Shown: piece by piece, positions 40,124 to 48,615 of the stretch
Numbering within the stretch: position 1 is the first letter of the stretch
How the letters are laid out: every line of letters begins with the position of its first letter
Source: CAZLKN01 sp964560135
GTDB lineage: Bacteria; Actinomycetota; JAICYB01
NCBI GenBank assembly: GCA_964560135.1
Contig: CAZLKN010000004.1
Span: 1 to 64,000 of the forward strand
Reading direction: 5' to 3'
DNA length: 64,000 bases
The notes under the pieces: generated by a model
What the model saw: only the letters and a program-made list of their open reading frames with translations
What the model was told of the DNA's origin: nothing
Databases searched by the model: none
Made by a program: the position numbers and the translations under genes

Positions 40124-42261
40124 CCGAGTCACGGTACATCGCCGGGCGCCGGCGGATGCTCGTCGACATGCACATCACCGACTCCGATCCGTCCTTCCTG
40201 GCCGCCTACGACCCCGGGCGGATGGCCGAGCTCTACGAGCGCGCCGAACTCACCAGCGTGATGTTCTACTGCAACTCCCACGTCGGGCTGTGCAACTGGC
40301 CATGCTCCGAGGGGAAGATGCACGCCGGGCTTGGCGGCCGCGACGTCGTCGGTGAGCTGCTCGGGCATCTGCGCGAGCGCGGCATGGGAACCTGCGCCTA
40401 CTACAGCGTGGTCTACGACAACTGGGCGTTCCTCGAGCATCCCGAATGGCGGCTCGAGCCCATCGCGCGCGGGGACCAGGGCGGCGCCTTCCAGTTCGCC
40501 GGTTCCAGGTACGGACTCGTGTGTCCCAACAATCCCGACTACCGCGCCTTCACCAGGCGTCGCATGGCGGATCTCCTCGGGCGCTACGACTTCGACTGCC
40601 TGTTCTACGACATGACCTTCTGGCCGCGGATCTGCGGCTGCGGGCACTGCCGGGCCCGGTGCCGCGAGGAGACCGGCGCCGACATCCCCGAGATCGTCGA
40701 CTGGACCGACCCCGCCTGGTGCGCCTTCGTCGCCGCCCGCGAGGACTGGATCCTGGACTTCGTCCGCACGATCGTCGGCTACGCCAAGGAAGTGCGTCCC
40801 GACCTTCCCGTGTACGTCAACTTCGCCCTCGCCTTCTACACGTGGGCGTTCGGCTTCCCGCTGTCAGCCGCCCGCGAGATCGACTTCTGCGGTGGCGATC
40901 TGTACGGTGACCGCGTCGAGCAGCTCTTCGCCAGCAAGCTCATGACCCATCTCAGCACGCGGCGGCCTCCCGAGTTCATGACCAGCCGCTGCATCAACCT
41001 CAAGGACCACGTGCGCCTCAAGGGCCACCATGAGATGGAGCTCCAGGCCTTCGCCGCCACCGCCCTCGGATCGGCCTTCCTGTTCATCGACGCCATCGAT
41101 CCCGTGGGCACCGTCAACGAGGCGGTCTACGACCGGATCGGTTCGATCTACCGGCGCACGGCCCCCTACGAGCGGTTCGCCGGCGGCGAGCCCGTGGAGG
41201 ACGTGGCGGTCTACCACTCCAGCGAGTCCCGGATGGACCCGGCCGAGAACGGGACGCCGGTGGCCGACGTGCACGCCACCTTCAGGCCCCCGCCCCACCA
41301 GGCAGCGGCCAAGGGGGCGGTCCGGATGCTCCAGCGGGCCCACATCCCGTTCGGGGTGATCACCCGCAAGCAGCTCGGCGAACTCGACCGGTGGCGTGTC
41401 GTGATCCTCCCGGAGGTCGTCCGCATGGACGACGAGGAGGTCGAGGCCGTGCGATCCTACGTCGCCCGTGGGGGCCGCATCTACGCGAGCCGCTCGACGT
41501 CGATCCTCGGTACCGACGGCACCGCGCATCCCGACCTCCGGCTCGCCGACGTCTTCGGCTGCCACCTCGACGGCAAGGAGGAGGGCCCCGTGGTGTTCGT
41601 GAAGCCGGTAGACACCGAGCTCGCCGACCTGGTGGCTCCCCAGGACTACATCAGCCAGATGCCGCCGATGTCGGGGATGAGCGTGTCCCGCAACCCGGTC
41701 CGGGTTCCACGACTGCGCCCGGGTGCCGGACGGACCCTCGCGACCCTGAGCCTGCCCTACGGCTATCCGGAGGCGGGCACCGTGCTCGACGAACACTGGT
41801 CCAGCATCCATTCCGCCCCGCCCCACACCGACACCGACCATCCGGTCATCGTCGAGCACCGCACCGGCGACGGCGTGAGCGTGTACTCGGCCATCGACCT
41901 CGAGGCCACCCCGAGCGAGGTCAACGAGCGGGTCTTCGTCGGCATCGTCCGGCGCCTGCTCGGACGCGAGCCGTCCGCCTCGGCCCGTGCGCATCCGGCG
42001 GTCTGGATGAACGTCTTCGACCATCCCGACGAAGACCGGATGTCGGTGACCCTCCTCAACTACCAGGCCGACCTGCCGGCCGTCCCGGTCCGCGACGTGC
42101 TGGTCGAGCTGGACGCCGGGCCCGGGAAGCGGTTCACGTCCCTGACCCGGGCCCCCGACGGCGCCCCGATGGGCTTCGAGGTCACCGGCGGACGACTCCG
42201 GACGACCCTGGAGGAGCTAGACGTGTTCGAGATGCTCGTCGCCGCATACGCGGCGGAGTGA
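40120..42261 (+). CDS. GHL6-like hypothetical glycoside hydrolase with beta-galactosidase trimerisation domain
   Basis: A 713-residue cytoplasmic protein. Residues about 10-350 form a barrel of the hypothetical glycosyl hydrolase 6 kind: MLVDMHITDSDPSFL, TSVMFYCNSHVG, CLFYDMTFWPRICGCGHC (with a cysteine cluster) and VYVNFALAFYTWA. Residues about 370-570 resemble the flavodoxin-like trimerisation domain of GH42 enzymes (RVVILPEVVRMDDEEVEAV, YVARGGRIYASR). The C-terminal part is a beta domain. Start ATG 40120 has GGAGGAG six bases upstream. The catalytic residues and substrate are unknown; relatives are grouped with alpha-fucosidase or GH42-like clans. Followed by an SMP-30 gene 56 bases later. 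Confidence 0.8.
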   Translation: MTESRYIAGRRRMLVDMHITDSDPSFLAAYDPGRMAELYERAELTSVMFYCNSHVGLCNWPCSEGKMHAGLGGRDVVGELLGHLRERGMGTCAYYSVVYDNWAFLEHPEWRLEPIARGDQGGAFQFAGSRYGLVCPNNPDYRAFTRRRMADLLGRYDFDCLFYDMTFWPRICGCGHCRARCREETGADIPEIVDWTDPAWCAFVAAREDWILDFVRTIVGYAKEVRPDLPVYVNFALAFYTWAFGFPLSAAREIDFCGGDLYGDRVEQLFASKLMTHLSTRRPPEFMTSRCINLKDHVRLKGHHEMELQAFAATALGSAFLFIDAIDPVGTVNEAVYDRIGSIYRRTAPYERFAGGEPVEDVAVYHSSESRMDPAENGTPVADVHATFRPPPHQAAAKGAVRMLQRAHIPFGVITRKQLGELDRWRVVILPEVVRMDDEEVEAVRSYVARGGRIYASRSTSILGTDGTAHPDLRLADVFGCHLDGKEEGPVVFVKPVDTELADLVAPQDYISQMPPMSGMSVSRNPVRVPRLRPGAGRTLATLSLPYGYPEAGTVLDEHWSSIHSAPPHTDTDHPVIVEHRTGDGVSVYSAIDLEATPSEVNERVFVGIVRRLLGREPSASARAHPAVWMNVFDHPDEDRMSVTLLNYQADLPAVPVRDVLVELDAGPGKRFTSLTRAPDGAPMGFEVTGGRLRTTLEELDVFEMLVAAYAAE

Positions 42262-42317
42262 CGGCGGCCGTCACAGAACGATAACTTCCCTTCGAAGTCG
42301 CTCAAGGAGGTGTGGGA

Positions 42318-43106
42318 TTGCGGGTGGTCGCCGATGAGCTCGGATTCACCGAAGGGCCGGTCGTGCTGCCCGACGGCTCCTACGCGATCGTCGGACTCGC
42401 GCGGATCCTGCGCATCACTCCGGGCGGCGAGGTGTCGACGCTCACCGAGGACGTGGACGGACCGAACGGGCTCGCTGTGGCGTCCGACGGGTCGATCCTG
42501 ATCGCCGACAACGGGCGGGTGTGGGAACCGGACCGGACGACCCGCGGATCGATCCGCCGTCTCGAGGCGGGGTCCGGCACCGCCACCGTGCTGCATGCCG
42601 ACCTCGACGCACCGAACGACCTCTGCCTGGACACCGACGGAAGCCTGGTGTTCACCGACCCCCGCCAGTCCTGGTTCGCCGAAGATACGGTGCCGGGGCG
42701 TGTGTACCGTGTCGTCTCCTCCGGCTTGGAGCTCCTGCATGAAGGTCTGCGCTATCCCAACGGGATCGGTGTCCACCCGGATGGACGCCTGATGGTGGCC
42801 GAGTCGCGGACACGCAGGCTGGTCGTGCTCCATGACGGAAGAGCCGAGCCGTGGGGCGGGACGCTGGAAGGCACACCCGACGGGTTCGCCTTCGACGCCG
42901 GCGGACGCGGCTTCATCTGTCTGTTCGACTCCGGCTTCGTACAGGTCATGGAGTCCGACGGCCGGCAGGGCGACCGGATCACCACCGGCCCGGGATCCTG
43001 GCCCACGAACTGCACCATCACCCCCGACGGTTCCCTGCTCGTGACCGACGCCCAGGGTGGGAAGCTGCTGTCCTTCGATCTCGGTCTCGAACCATGCGGT
43101 ACGTGA
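42318..43106 (+). CDS. SMP-30/gluconolactonase/LRE family protein (3)
   Basis: A 262-residue beta-propeller lactonase with Glu in FTEGPVVLPDG, Asn in DAPNDLCLD, Asn in RYPNGIGV and Asp in TPDGFAFD. TTG 42318 is chosen because AAGGAGG (42304-42310) is seven bases away; GTG 42312 is only one base from it. The gene overlaps the following epimerase gene by 13 bases, so they are co-translated. Upstream, ACTTC-CCTTC-GAAGT (around 42286-42300) is an imperfectly placed inverted repeat. Likely opens a sugar lactone produced by a dehydrogenase of this island. Confidence 0.87.
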   Translation: MRVVADELGFTEGPVVLPDGSYAIVGLARILRITPGGEVSTLTEDVDGPNGLAVASDGSILIADNGRVWEPDRTTRGSIRRLEAGSGTATVLHADLDAPNDLCLDTDGSLVFTDPRQSWFAEDTVPGRVYRVVSSGLELLHEGLRYPNGIGVHPDGRLMVAESRTRRLVVLHDGRAEPWGGTLEGTPDGFAFDAGGRGFICLFDSGFVQVMESDGRQGDRITTGPGSWPTNCTITPDGSLLVTDAQGGKLLSFDLGLEPCGT

Positions 43107-43825
43107 TCTCCGGAGCGGGCATGCTCGGACGCGCCCTCGGCGGTCGTTTGCGTCGCGACGGACACGCGGTCGTCCTCGTCGACGCTGCCGCCGGCGACGG
43201 CGTCGTGCGGGCCGATCTCCGCGATCCGGTGACGCTGACCGGTGTCCTCGACGGCGCCGACGGTCTCTTCCACACCGCCGCTCTGCACGGCTTCCGTACG
43301 GCCCCGCCCCGTGCATTCTTCGACACCAACGTCGTCGGCACGTGGAACCTGCTCGAAGCCGCCGAGGCCGCCGGCGTGGACAAGGTCGTCTACTCGAGCA
43401 CGATCGGCGTCTACGGCGACACCCATCCGACCGCCATCGGACCCGCCACCGACCCCGTCGCCACCACCGACACCTACGGCGTCACGAAGCTCATGGCCGA
43501 ACAGGCGCTCCGCTCCTTCGCCGGACGCGGGATGCACGTCGTCGCGTTGCGCTATGGCGGCTTCGCGCAGGTCATCCGCCGGCGGTACGGCGCGGTGCCG
43601 TGGGCCTGGGGCGCCTCGGGCTCGGTCGTGGACCTGACGGACGTCGTCCGTGCCAACATCCACGCCATGGAACGGCTGCCGCTGCCTCGCTTCGGGTACG
43701 TCGTGGCGCCCAGCGGGGGCTCGGAGAACACCCCGTACCGGGTCGACGCCTCGGCCACGGAGCAGGACCTCGGGATGCGCTTCGCCCACGACTACGCCAC
43801 CATGCTCGCCTGGACGGGCGTGTGA
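43094..43825 (+). CDS. NAD-dependent epimerase/dehydratase (extended SDR)
   Basis: A 243-residue short extended-SDR protein. NAD motif YVISGAGMLGRALGG at the N-terminus, FHTAALHG, NVVGTWNLLEAA, the Ser in VYSSTIGVYGD and the catalytic YGVTK (about 135). It is short for the family (about 310), with a reduced C-terminal substrate domain. Members act on nucleotide sugars, but stand-alone catabolic members oxidise free sugars or uronates. ATG 43094 lies inside the end of the lactonase gene. Sitting between a lactonase and a Gfo/Idh oxidoreductase, it may be the sugar dehydrogenase that feeds the lactonase. Confidence 0.86.
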   Translation: MRYVISGAGMLGRALGGRLRRDGHAVVLVDAAAGDGVVRADLRDPVTLTGVLDGADGLFHTAALHGFRTAPPRAFFDTNVVGTWNLLEAAEAAGVDKVVYSSTIGVYGDTHPTAIGPATDPVATTDTYGVTKLMAEQALRSFAGRGMHVVALRYGGFAQVIRRRYGAVPWAWGASGSVVDLTDVVRANIHAMERLPLPRFGYVVAPSGGSENTPYRVDASATEQDLGMRFAHDYATMLAWTGV

Positions 43826-43851
43826 CGCATGAGAAGACGGGAGGGTCGTGC

Positions 43852-44892
43852 ATGACCGAGGTGCTCATCGTCGGCGCCGGAGGGATCGCCGACCGGCATG
43901 TCGCCGGCTTCCGCGCCGGCGGCGCGACCGTGGCCGGCGTGTCCTCCCGGAACCTCGATCGGGCTCGCGCCTTCGCCGACGCCATGGACATCCCCCACGC
44001 CTACGCCAGCCACCGCGAAGCACTCGAGCGCTGCGACGCCGAGATCGTCACCGTCGCCACGCCCCCTGCGAGCCACGCCGAGATCACCATCGACGCGCTG
44101 GAGTCCGGACGTCACGTGCTGTGCGAAAAACCCTTCGCGATGGACGCCGCCGAGGCCCGCTCGATGGTGGCGGCTGCGCAGCGTTCCGGACGGACGCTCG
44201 GATGCTGGTCGTCCCGGCACCTGTTCATGTGGGGCCTCGACAACGCCGTGACCACGGCCCGCGACGGCGGCTTCGGCCGTGTGGTCCACGTCCACGTCGA
44301 CTTCCAGTGGCGGGATCTCGTCCCGGGATTGTCCTTCCAGCCCGAGAGTCCCTGGTTCCTGGACTCGCGCTGGAACGGCGGCGGCGTGCTGGCGGACTGG
44401 GGGTCGTACTGGATCGACATGGTGATGGCCGTCCTGCCGCCCGACGACCGGCCCGTCAGCGTGCTCGGGTCGACGTTCCTCGGCATGGACGACCGCACTC
44501 CGCCGGAGGGGTTCGTCCGGGACGCCGAGGAGCTGGCGCTGGCCATGGTGACCTTCCGCAGCGGAGCCTCAGCGGTCCTCCAGCTCGCTTCCCGGGTGCA
44601 TCAGGAAACCCGGCACACGATGCGCGTCTGGGGCACGCAAGCCGGCGCGGCGTTCAACCCGTTCGACGCCGGACCGGAGGCCACCTTCACCCTGTCCACC
44701 GACGACGGTCGCACCGAGATCCTCGAGGCACCGGGTCCGCGTTCCATGCACGACGGACCGGCCATCGACTTCCTGGCCGCGGTACGGGAGGGAAGGGAGC
44801 CCGCGACGCCTGGCGGTCGCGCCGCCCTCGTGGTCGAGATCTGCGACGCGATCTACACCTCTGCCCGGGCCGGCCGGGCCGTGGAGCTGTAG
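43852..44892 (+). CDS. Gfo/Idh/MocA family oxidoreductase
   Basis: A 346-residue dehydrogenase: Rossmann motif LIVGAGGIADRHVAGF, then VATPPASHAEI and catalytic VLCEKPFAMD (about 95). The second motif, usually G-G-G-x-x-x-D-x-G-x-H, reads GGGVLADWGSYWID, so the catalytic His position carries Tyr. ATG 43852 has GGGAGGG six bases upstream. It is the last gene of the plus-strand run from 40120 (glycosidase, lactonase, epimerase, oxidoreductase) and converges with the GH-A enzyme gene. Substrate unknown. Confidence 0.87.
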   Translation: MTEVLIVGAGGIADRHVAGFRAGGATVAGVSSRNLDRARAFADAMDIPHAYASHREALERCDAEIVTVATPPASHAEITIDALESGRHVLCEKPFAMDAAEARSMVAAAQRSGRTLGCWSSRHLFMWGLDNAVTTARDGGFGRVVHVHVDFQWRDLVPGLSFQPESPWFLDSRWNGGGVLADWGSYWIDMVMAVLPPDDRPVSVLGSTFLGMDDRTPPEGFVRDAEELALAMVTFRSGASAVLQLASRVHQETRHTMRVWGTQAGAAFNPFDAGPEATFTLSTDDGRTEILEAPGPRSMHDGPAIDFLAAVREGREPATPGGRAALVVEICDAIYTSARAGRAVEL

Positions 44893-44896
44893 TCCC

Positions 44897-45889
44897 TCAG
44901 GACGACACGTAGCCCGCGAGCTGCTCCCGCCAGGCCTGCCAACCGGCCTTGGGACGACGGTCGTGGGTACGGATCCCGTTGGAGGTCAGGAAGGCGAGGA
45001 ACTCCTCATTGCCGTCGAAGAAGGGGAACTGGTGACGGACGTACTCGCGCAGCGGTTCCACCGGCCAGTCGTCGACGCAGAGCCAGATGGCCCCCACGAC
45101 CCGGTCGCGGGAGCGGCCCGACAGGACCTCGAACATCTCGGTCACGCGACGGGCCTGGATCTGTTCGGAGGAGTCGAGGATCTCCGCCGCCGGGAGCCCG
45201 ATCTCCTTGATCAGGACGGGCTTGTCGCCCGCGGCCTCCTCCATGCGGTCGACCACCTCGGCCATATCGGACAACCCCGGAAGCTTGAAATCGGGGGCCG
45301 GACCGAGCTCGTACCAGGTGAACGCCGCCAGATCGGTGGAGGCGTTCAGCGCGCGGACGAGATCGGGGCGCTTGCTGATCGTGTCGTACGTGCAGGTGTT
45401 CACGACGCGGGCACCGGGAGCGTGCCGGCGGATCGCGTCGGCGCCGGCGGCCAGGAACCCCAGGACCGCATCCAGCTCGTCGGGATGGGAGTCGGCGAAG
45501 ATGTTCACCTCGTTGCCGATGACCACGATGGGGGACGAGTCCTTCCATCCGGCCCGCTCCGCAGCCTGAGCCACGAACCCCTCGAAGCGCTCCAGCATCT
45601 GCGCCGAATCGAACGGCACAGTGCGCAGGTCGGCCGGAAGGGGCCCGCGCTCGTTCATGTGCACCGGGTAGAGGGTGAAGACCTGTTGCGGGAGGCTCCC
45701 GAGCTCCTCCCGGAGCTGCTGCCACCACTCCAGTGCCGACCAGTCGAACGCGCCTGCGTCGGACTCCACGGTTCCCCAGTTCAGATGGGTCACCGTGATC
45801 TCCACACCGAGATCGCGCACCACCTGCGTGGCGTCGGCAACCTCCGTACCGTGGATCTGGACCCCGACCAACGGGCGTTCGCTCGACAT
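44897..45889 (-). CDS. GH-A clan glycosyl hydrolase-like protein
   Basis: A 330-residue cytoplasmic TIM-barrel protein. The clan GH-A acid/base motif Asn-Glu is in VIGNEVNIFADSHP (about 125) and the nucleophile Glu probably in VLIKEIGLPAAEI (about 225). VTHLNWGTVESDAGAFDW at the N-terminus is the first strand motif of endo-beta-glycanases such as families 5, 39 and 53. Without a signal peptide it acts on imported oligosaccharides, if active. ATG start with GGAGA upstream and a GAAGG just before it. It is divergent from a membrane-protein gene across an AT-rich 95-base gap. Family number cannot be fixed by eye. Confidence 0.78.
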   Translation of the reverse strand: MSSERPLVGVQIHGTEVADATQVVRDLGVEITVTHLNWGTVESDAGAFDWSALEWWQQLREELGSLPQQVFTLYPVHMNERGPLPADLRTVPFDSAQMLERFEGFVAQAAERAGWKDSSPIVVIGNEVNIFADSHPDELDAVLGFLAAGADAIRRHAPGARVVNTCTYDTISKRPDLVRALNASTDLAAFTWYELGPAPDFKLPGLSDMAEVVDRMEEAAGDKPVLIKEIGLPAAEILDSSEQIQARRVTEMFEVLSGRSRDRVVGAIWLCVDDWPVEPLREYVRHQFPFFDGNEEFLAFLTSNGIRTHDRRPKAGWQAWREQLAGYVSS

Positions 45890-45984
45890 GATCTCTCCTT
45901 CGCGATACGGTCTACTCTTAATAGAAGTTGTCGTATCCTCATGTCAACGTGGGGTCAGGGGAGGAACACTCGAGGGGGATGCAG

Positions 45985-46476
45985 ATGCTCAGGCGCGCGG
46001 CGCGCAGACTCGGGGTTCTGCTCCTCGGTGCCGGTGTGCTCGGTCTGGCGTTCGTCCTCGCGCTGCTTCTCATCAACGCTGCCGGCGCAGCAGGTCTGTT
46101 CATGGTCGTGGTGACCCTCGGCCTTGGTGCGGCAGTGGGCTGGGCGGCGATCCGGTGGGCGGAACCACGGATCGCCGAGCGTGCCTTCGCCATCGTGACC
46201 ACGGTCGTGGGCTTCGTCGCCGCTTCGATCGCACTCAGCATCACGCTGGCCACGACATCGTGGGAGTGGCAGGCCTACACCCGGACCCTTCCCCACCCCG
46301 GACGGTCGCTGATCAGCTTCGCGCTGTTCGGGATCGTGTTCCTCGGGATCGGCATCCCACGGGTCCGCAAGCTGCATGAGGATGGACGGATCCTTCCCCG
46401 GCCGGATGCCCCCGAACGGGCACCGATCCGTCCCGGCCGTACAGACCCGGGTGGCGGACGGTATCGAGCCCGCTGA
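45985..46476 (+). CDS. Four-helix integral membrane protein of unknown function
   Basis: A 163-residue protein with four hydrophobic segments (LGVLLLGAGVLGLAFVLALL, GLFMVVVTLGLGAAVGWAAI, AIVTTVVGFVAASIALSITL, LISFALFGIVFLGIGI) and a basic, Pro/Arg-rich C-terminal tail. I recognise no family. ATG 45985 is preferred because GAGGGGG lies about six bases upstream; earlier starts at 45928 (TTG) and 45979 (ATG) are in frame. It is followed six bases later by the convergent ROK gene. Confidence 0.7.
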   Translation: MLRRAARRLGVLLLGAGVLGLAFVLALLLINAAGAAGLFMVVVTLGLGAAVGWAAIRWAEPRIAERAFAIVTTVVGFVAASIALSITLATTSWEWQAYTRTLPHPGRSLISFALFGIVFLGIGIPRVRKLHEDGRILPRPDAPERAPIRPGRTDPGGGRYRAR

Positions 46477-46482
46477 CCCTCC

Positions 46483-47718
46483 TCAGCCGTGGAGGACGAC
46501 GCGGTAGTAGGACTCGGCAGACTGCCGGGCCACCAGGACGGCTCCCCGCACGTCCGCGTCCTGGTCGAGCGCGGACCGGACGATCGACAGGCCCTCGACC
46601 GCCTGGGGAAGCGCGAGTTCGAGGATCGTTTCCCGTAACGGCCCGAGGAACGGCTCCCCCGCCCCCGCGAGTCCTCCACCCACCACGACCATCCGGGGGT
46701 TGAAGAGGTTCACGAGCCAGGAGGCCGCCACGCCGAGCTCACGTCCCGCCTGCGAGAGGATGTGGAGCGCCAGCTCATCGCCGCCGGCGGCGGCCGCAGC
46801 CACGTCCTCGGCCTGGATCCGTCCGCTGTGGGCCAACTCCGTGAGGACCGAGCCGTCCTTCCCCGCCTCCCGGATGGCCGCCCGGGCGATGGCGGGACCC
46901 GAGGCCACGGTCTCCAGACAGCCCACCTTGCCGCAGTTGCACTGCTCTTCGGATCCGGGGACCCGGCAGTGGCCGATCTCCCCGGCGAAGCCGTCCCCGC
47001 CCCGGTAGATGCGACCGTGGGACACGATGCCGGCCCCGATCCCGGTGCCCGCGTAGAGGAAGATCAGATCCTCGACCTCCTGGGCGGCTCCCTCCAGGTT
47101 CTCGGCGACGGCAGCGGCCTGGGACACGTTGTGCACGTAGATCGGGACCTTCAGGAGCTTCTCGAGCGGCACGCTGATCGGTACGTCCCGCCAGCCGAGG
47201 TTCGGCGCCAGCCGGCAGATACCCGCATCGATGTCGACGAGACCGGGCACACACACCCCGACGGCCGCGAGTCGCTTCATCTTGGCCCCCGTGGCCGCCA
47301 TCGCCTCCGTCACCAGGCCGGCAACCTTCTTCAGAGCCTCCCCTGGACGTCCGCGCGGCGTCGGCTTCTGGAGCCGGCCGACCTCCTCGCCGACCGCGTC
47401 GGACACGACGATCGTGGTCCTCCGCACGCCGAGATGGACTCCGACGAGAAACTGCGACCGCGCATTGAACTCCAACAGGATCGGCGGCCGGCCGCCGCCC
47501 TGGTTGGGCCGGCCGACACCGATCTCCCGGGCGAGCCCCTCCCCGATGAGCTCGTCGACGATGGCCGACACCGTGGGCTTGGCCAGCGTCGTCACCTTGG
47601 CGATCGATGCGCGTGAGATCGGACTCTGCTGCCGGAGAAGATCCAGGATGAGGGAGCGGTTCAACTCCCGCATCACGCTGTGATCGGCACCTGATGTCTT
47701 CGGTCGCTCTCTGGGCAT
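46483..47718 (-). CDS. ROK family transcriptional regulator
   Basis: A 411-residue regulator of the NagC/XylR/Mlc kind: winged helix-turn-helix (about 10-75; ISRASIAKVTTLAKPTVSAIV) fused to a ROK sugar-kinase-like domain with the ATP/sugar loop LYAGTGIGAGIV and the zinc site GEIGHCRV...CNCGKVGCLE. These repressors respond to free or phosphorylated sugars. ATG 47718 was chosen by family length; the GTG codons at 47724 and 47787 are alternatives. It is the second regulator of the island, with no obvious palindromic partner site assigned. It lies between the island and the transporter operon, divergent from the PASTA lipoprotein gene. Confidence 0.88.
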   Translation of the reverse strand: MPRERPKTSGADHSVMRELNRSLILDLLRQQSPISRASIAKVTTLAKPTVSAIVDELIGEGLAREIGVGRPNQGGGRPPILLEFNARSQFLVGVHLGVRRTTIVVSDAVGEEVGRLQKPTPRGRPGEALKKVAGLVTEAMAATGAKMKRLAAVGVCVPGLVDIDAGICRLAPNLGWRDVPISVPLEKLLKVPIYVHNVSQAAAVAENLEGAAQEVEDLIFLYAGTGIGAGIVSHGRIYRGGDGFAGEIGHCRVPGSEEQCNCGKVGCLETVASGPAIARAAIREAGKDGSVLTELAHSGRIQAEDVAAAAAGGDELALHILSQAGRELGVAASWLVNLFNPRMVVVGGGLAGAGEPFLGPLRETILELALPQAVEGLSIVRSALDQDADVRGAVLVARQSAESYYRVVLHG

Positions 47719-47822
47719 GGTCACCGCGCGATGCGGTTGCTCCTCCCTGGATCCGGCCGGAAATGGACCGGTCCGATCCGGAACCACTTTCCTCCCCGGC
47801 GATCTTCGTTCATCATCTTAAC

Positions 47823-48191
47823 GTGCAGAAGACGACGTACGGACGAACCATCGCGTTTTTCGTCGGCTCGGGCCGCCGGGCTGCCGCCGGGGCCGCCGTC
47901 CTCGCTCTGGCCGCCTCGGCGTGCTTCTTCAACCAACCCCGTGTGTTCACCGACGATCTCGTGCCCGTGCCCGACATGTCGGGGATGGAGGTCCGCGAGG
48001 CCCGCCAGGAGCTCGAAGCACTCGGGTTCATCGTCCAGGTGGTGCCGGAGGGTGCGACGCCGCCCCCGCCGGTACTCGAGACCGATCCCCCCGTATTCTG
48101 CCCGGACGGCGTCGTCGTCGCGCAGGACCCGCCTCCGGACGAGGACGTGCTGCAGGCCTCGACGGTCGTGCTCGCCGCGCGCGACTGCTAG
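47823..48191 (+). CDS. PASTA-domain lipoprotein
   Basis: A 122-residue exported protein. The signal sequence ends in LALAASAC, a plausible lipobox, although the -3 residue is Ala rather than Leu. One PASTA domain follows (VPVPDMSGMEVREARQELEA to PPPDEDVLQASTVVL), with an inserted loop carrying a Cys (VFCPDG) and a terminal Cys that may pair. PASTA domains bind cell-wall muropeptides in serine/threonine kinases and penicillin-binding proteins; stand-alone ones are uncharacterised. GTG 47823 has no ribosome site, so a leaderless transcript is possible. It overlaps the convergent membrane-protein gene by four bases. Confidence 0.75.
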   Translation: MQKTTYGRTIAFFVGSGRRAAAGAAVLALAASACFFNQPRVFTDDLVPVPDMSGMEVREARQELEALGFIVQVVPEGATPPPPVLETDPPVFCPDGVVVAQDPPPDEDVLQASTVVLAARDC

Positions 48192-48586
48192 CGGGTCACC
48201 AGGACGAAGACCACAGCGAACAGGATCGCCATCCCCATCCTGACGTAGGAGCCGATCCCCAGCGCTCTCGCTTCGCCCCAGTCGGACCCGTACCGCTGGT
48301 AGGCGATGGCGATCTTCCGCAGGTACTCCTTCAGCGCGACGATCCCACCCACGCCCAGCGCCAGCGACGCGAACGTCAGGAGCGTGAAGTTCCACCGCCC
48401 GAACAGGGCGGTCACGACCACGAAGGTCACGAGGAATCGTGCGACCTCCCGGAGGAGCCAGCCGGTCGAACGGATGTCACGCTCGACCCACGGGAGCCAG
48501 GTCGGCGGGATCCGGATCTCCCAGAGGTAGTAGCGCATCTCCAGCGGCCTCGGTGGCGCCTGCAGCGCGTGTTCTTCTGCCTTCAC
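48188..48586 (-). CDS. Small membrane protein (DUF5313-like)
   Basis: A 132-residue protein with an N-terminal cytoplasmic part containing RYYLWEIRIPPTWLPWVERD and two or three hydrophobic segments (LVTFVVVTALFG, LLTFASLALGVGGIVAL, MGMAILFAVVFVLV). The layout recalls short mycobacterial DUF5313 proteins, which is a weak resemblance. GTG start, 29 bases after the Dpp-type binding-protein gene; it is the last gene of the operon that starts at 62426. Function unknown. Confidence 0.65.
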   Translation of the reverse strand: MKAEEHALQAPPRPLEMRYYLWEIRIPPTWLPWVERDIRSTGWLLREVARFLVTFVVVTALFGRWNFTLLTFASLALGVGGIVALKEYLRKIAIAYQRYGSDWGEARALGIGSYVRMGMAILFAVVFVLVTR

Positions 48587-48615
48587 GTCCCCACGATACC
48601 GCGAAGTGGGGGCTC

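Noticed and set aside
45900..45940. GATACG...CGTATC as an operator between the GH-A enzyme and the membrane protein
   Set aside because: The arms are six bases with 24 bases between them, too far apart and short to support; the region is noted only as AT-rich.
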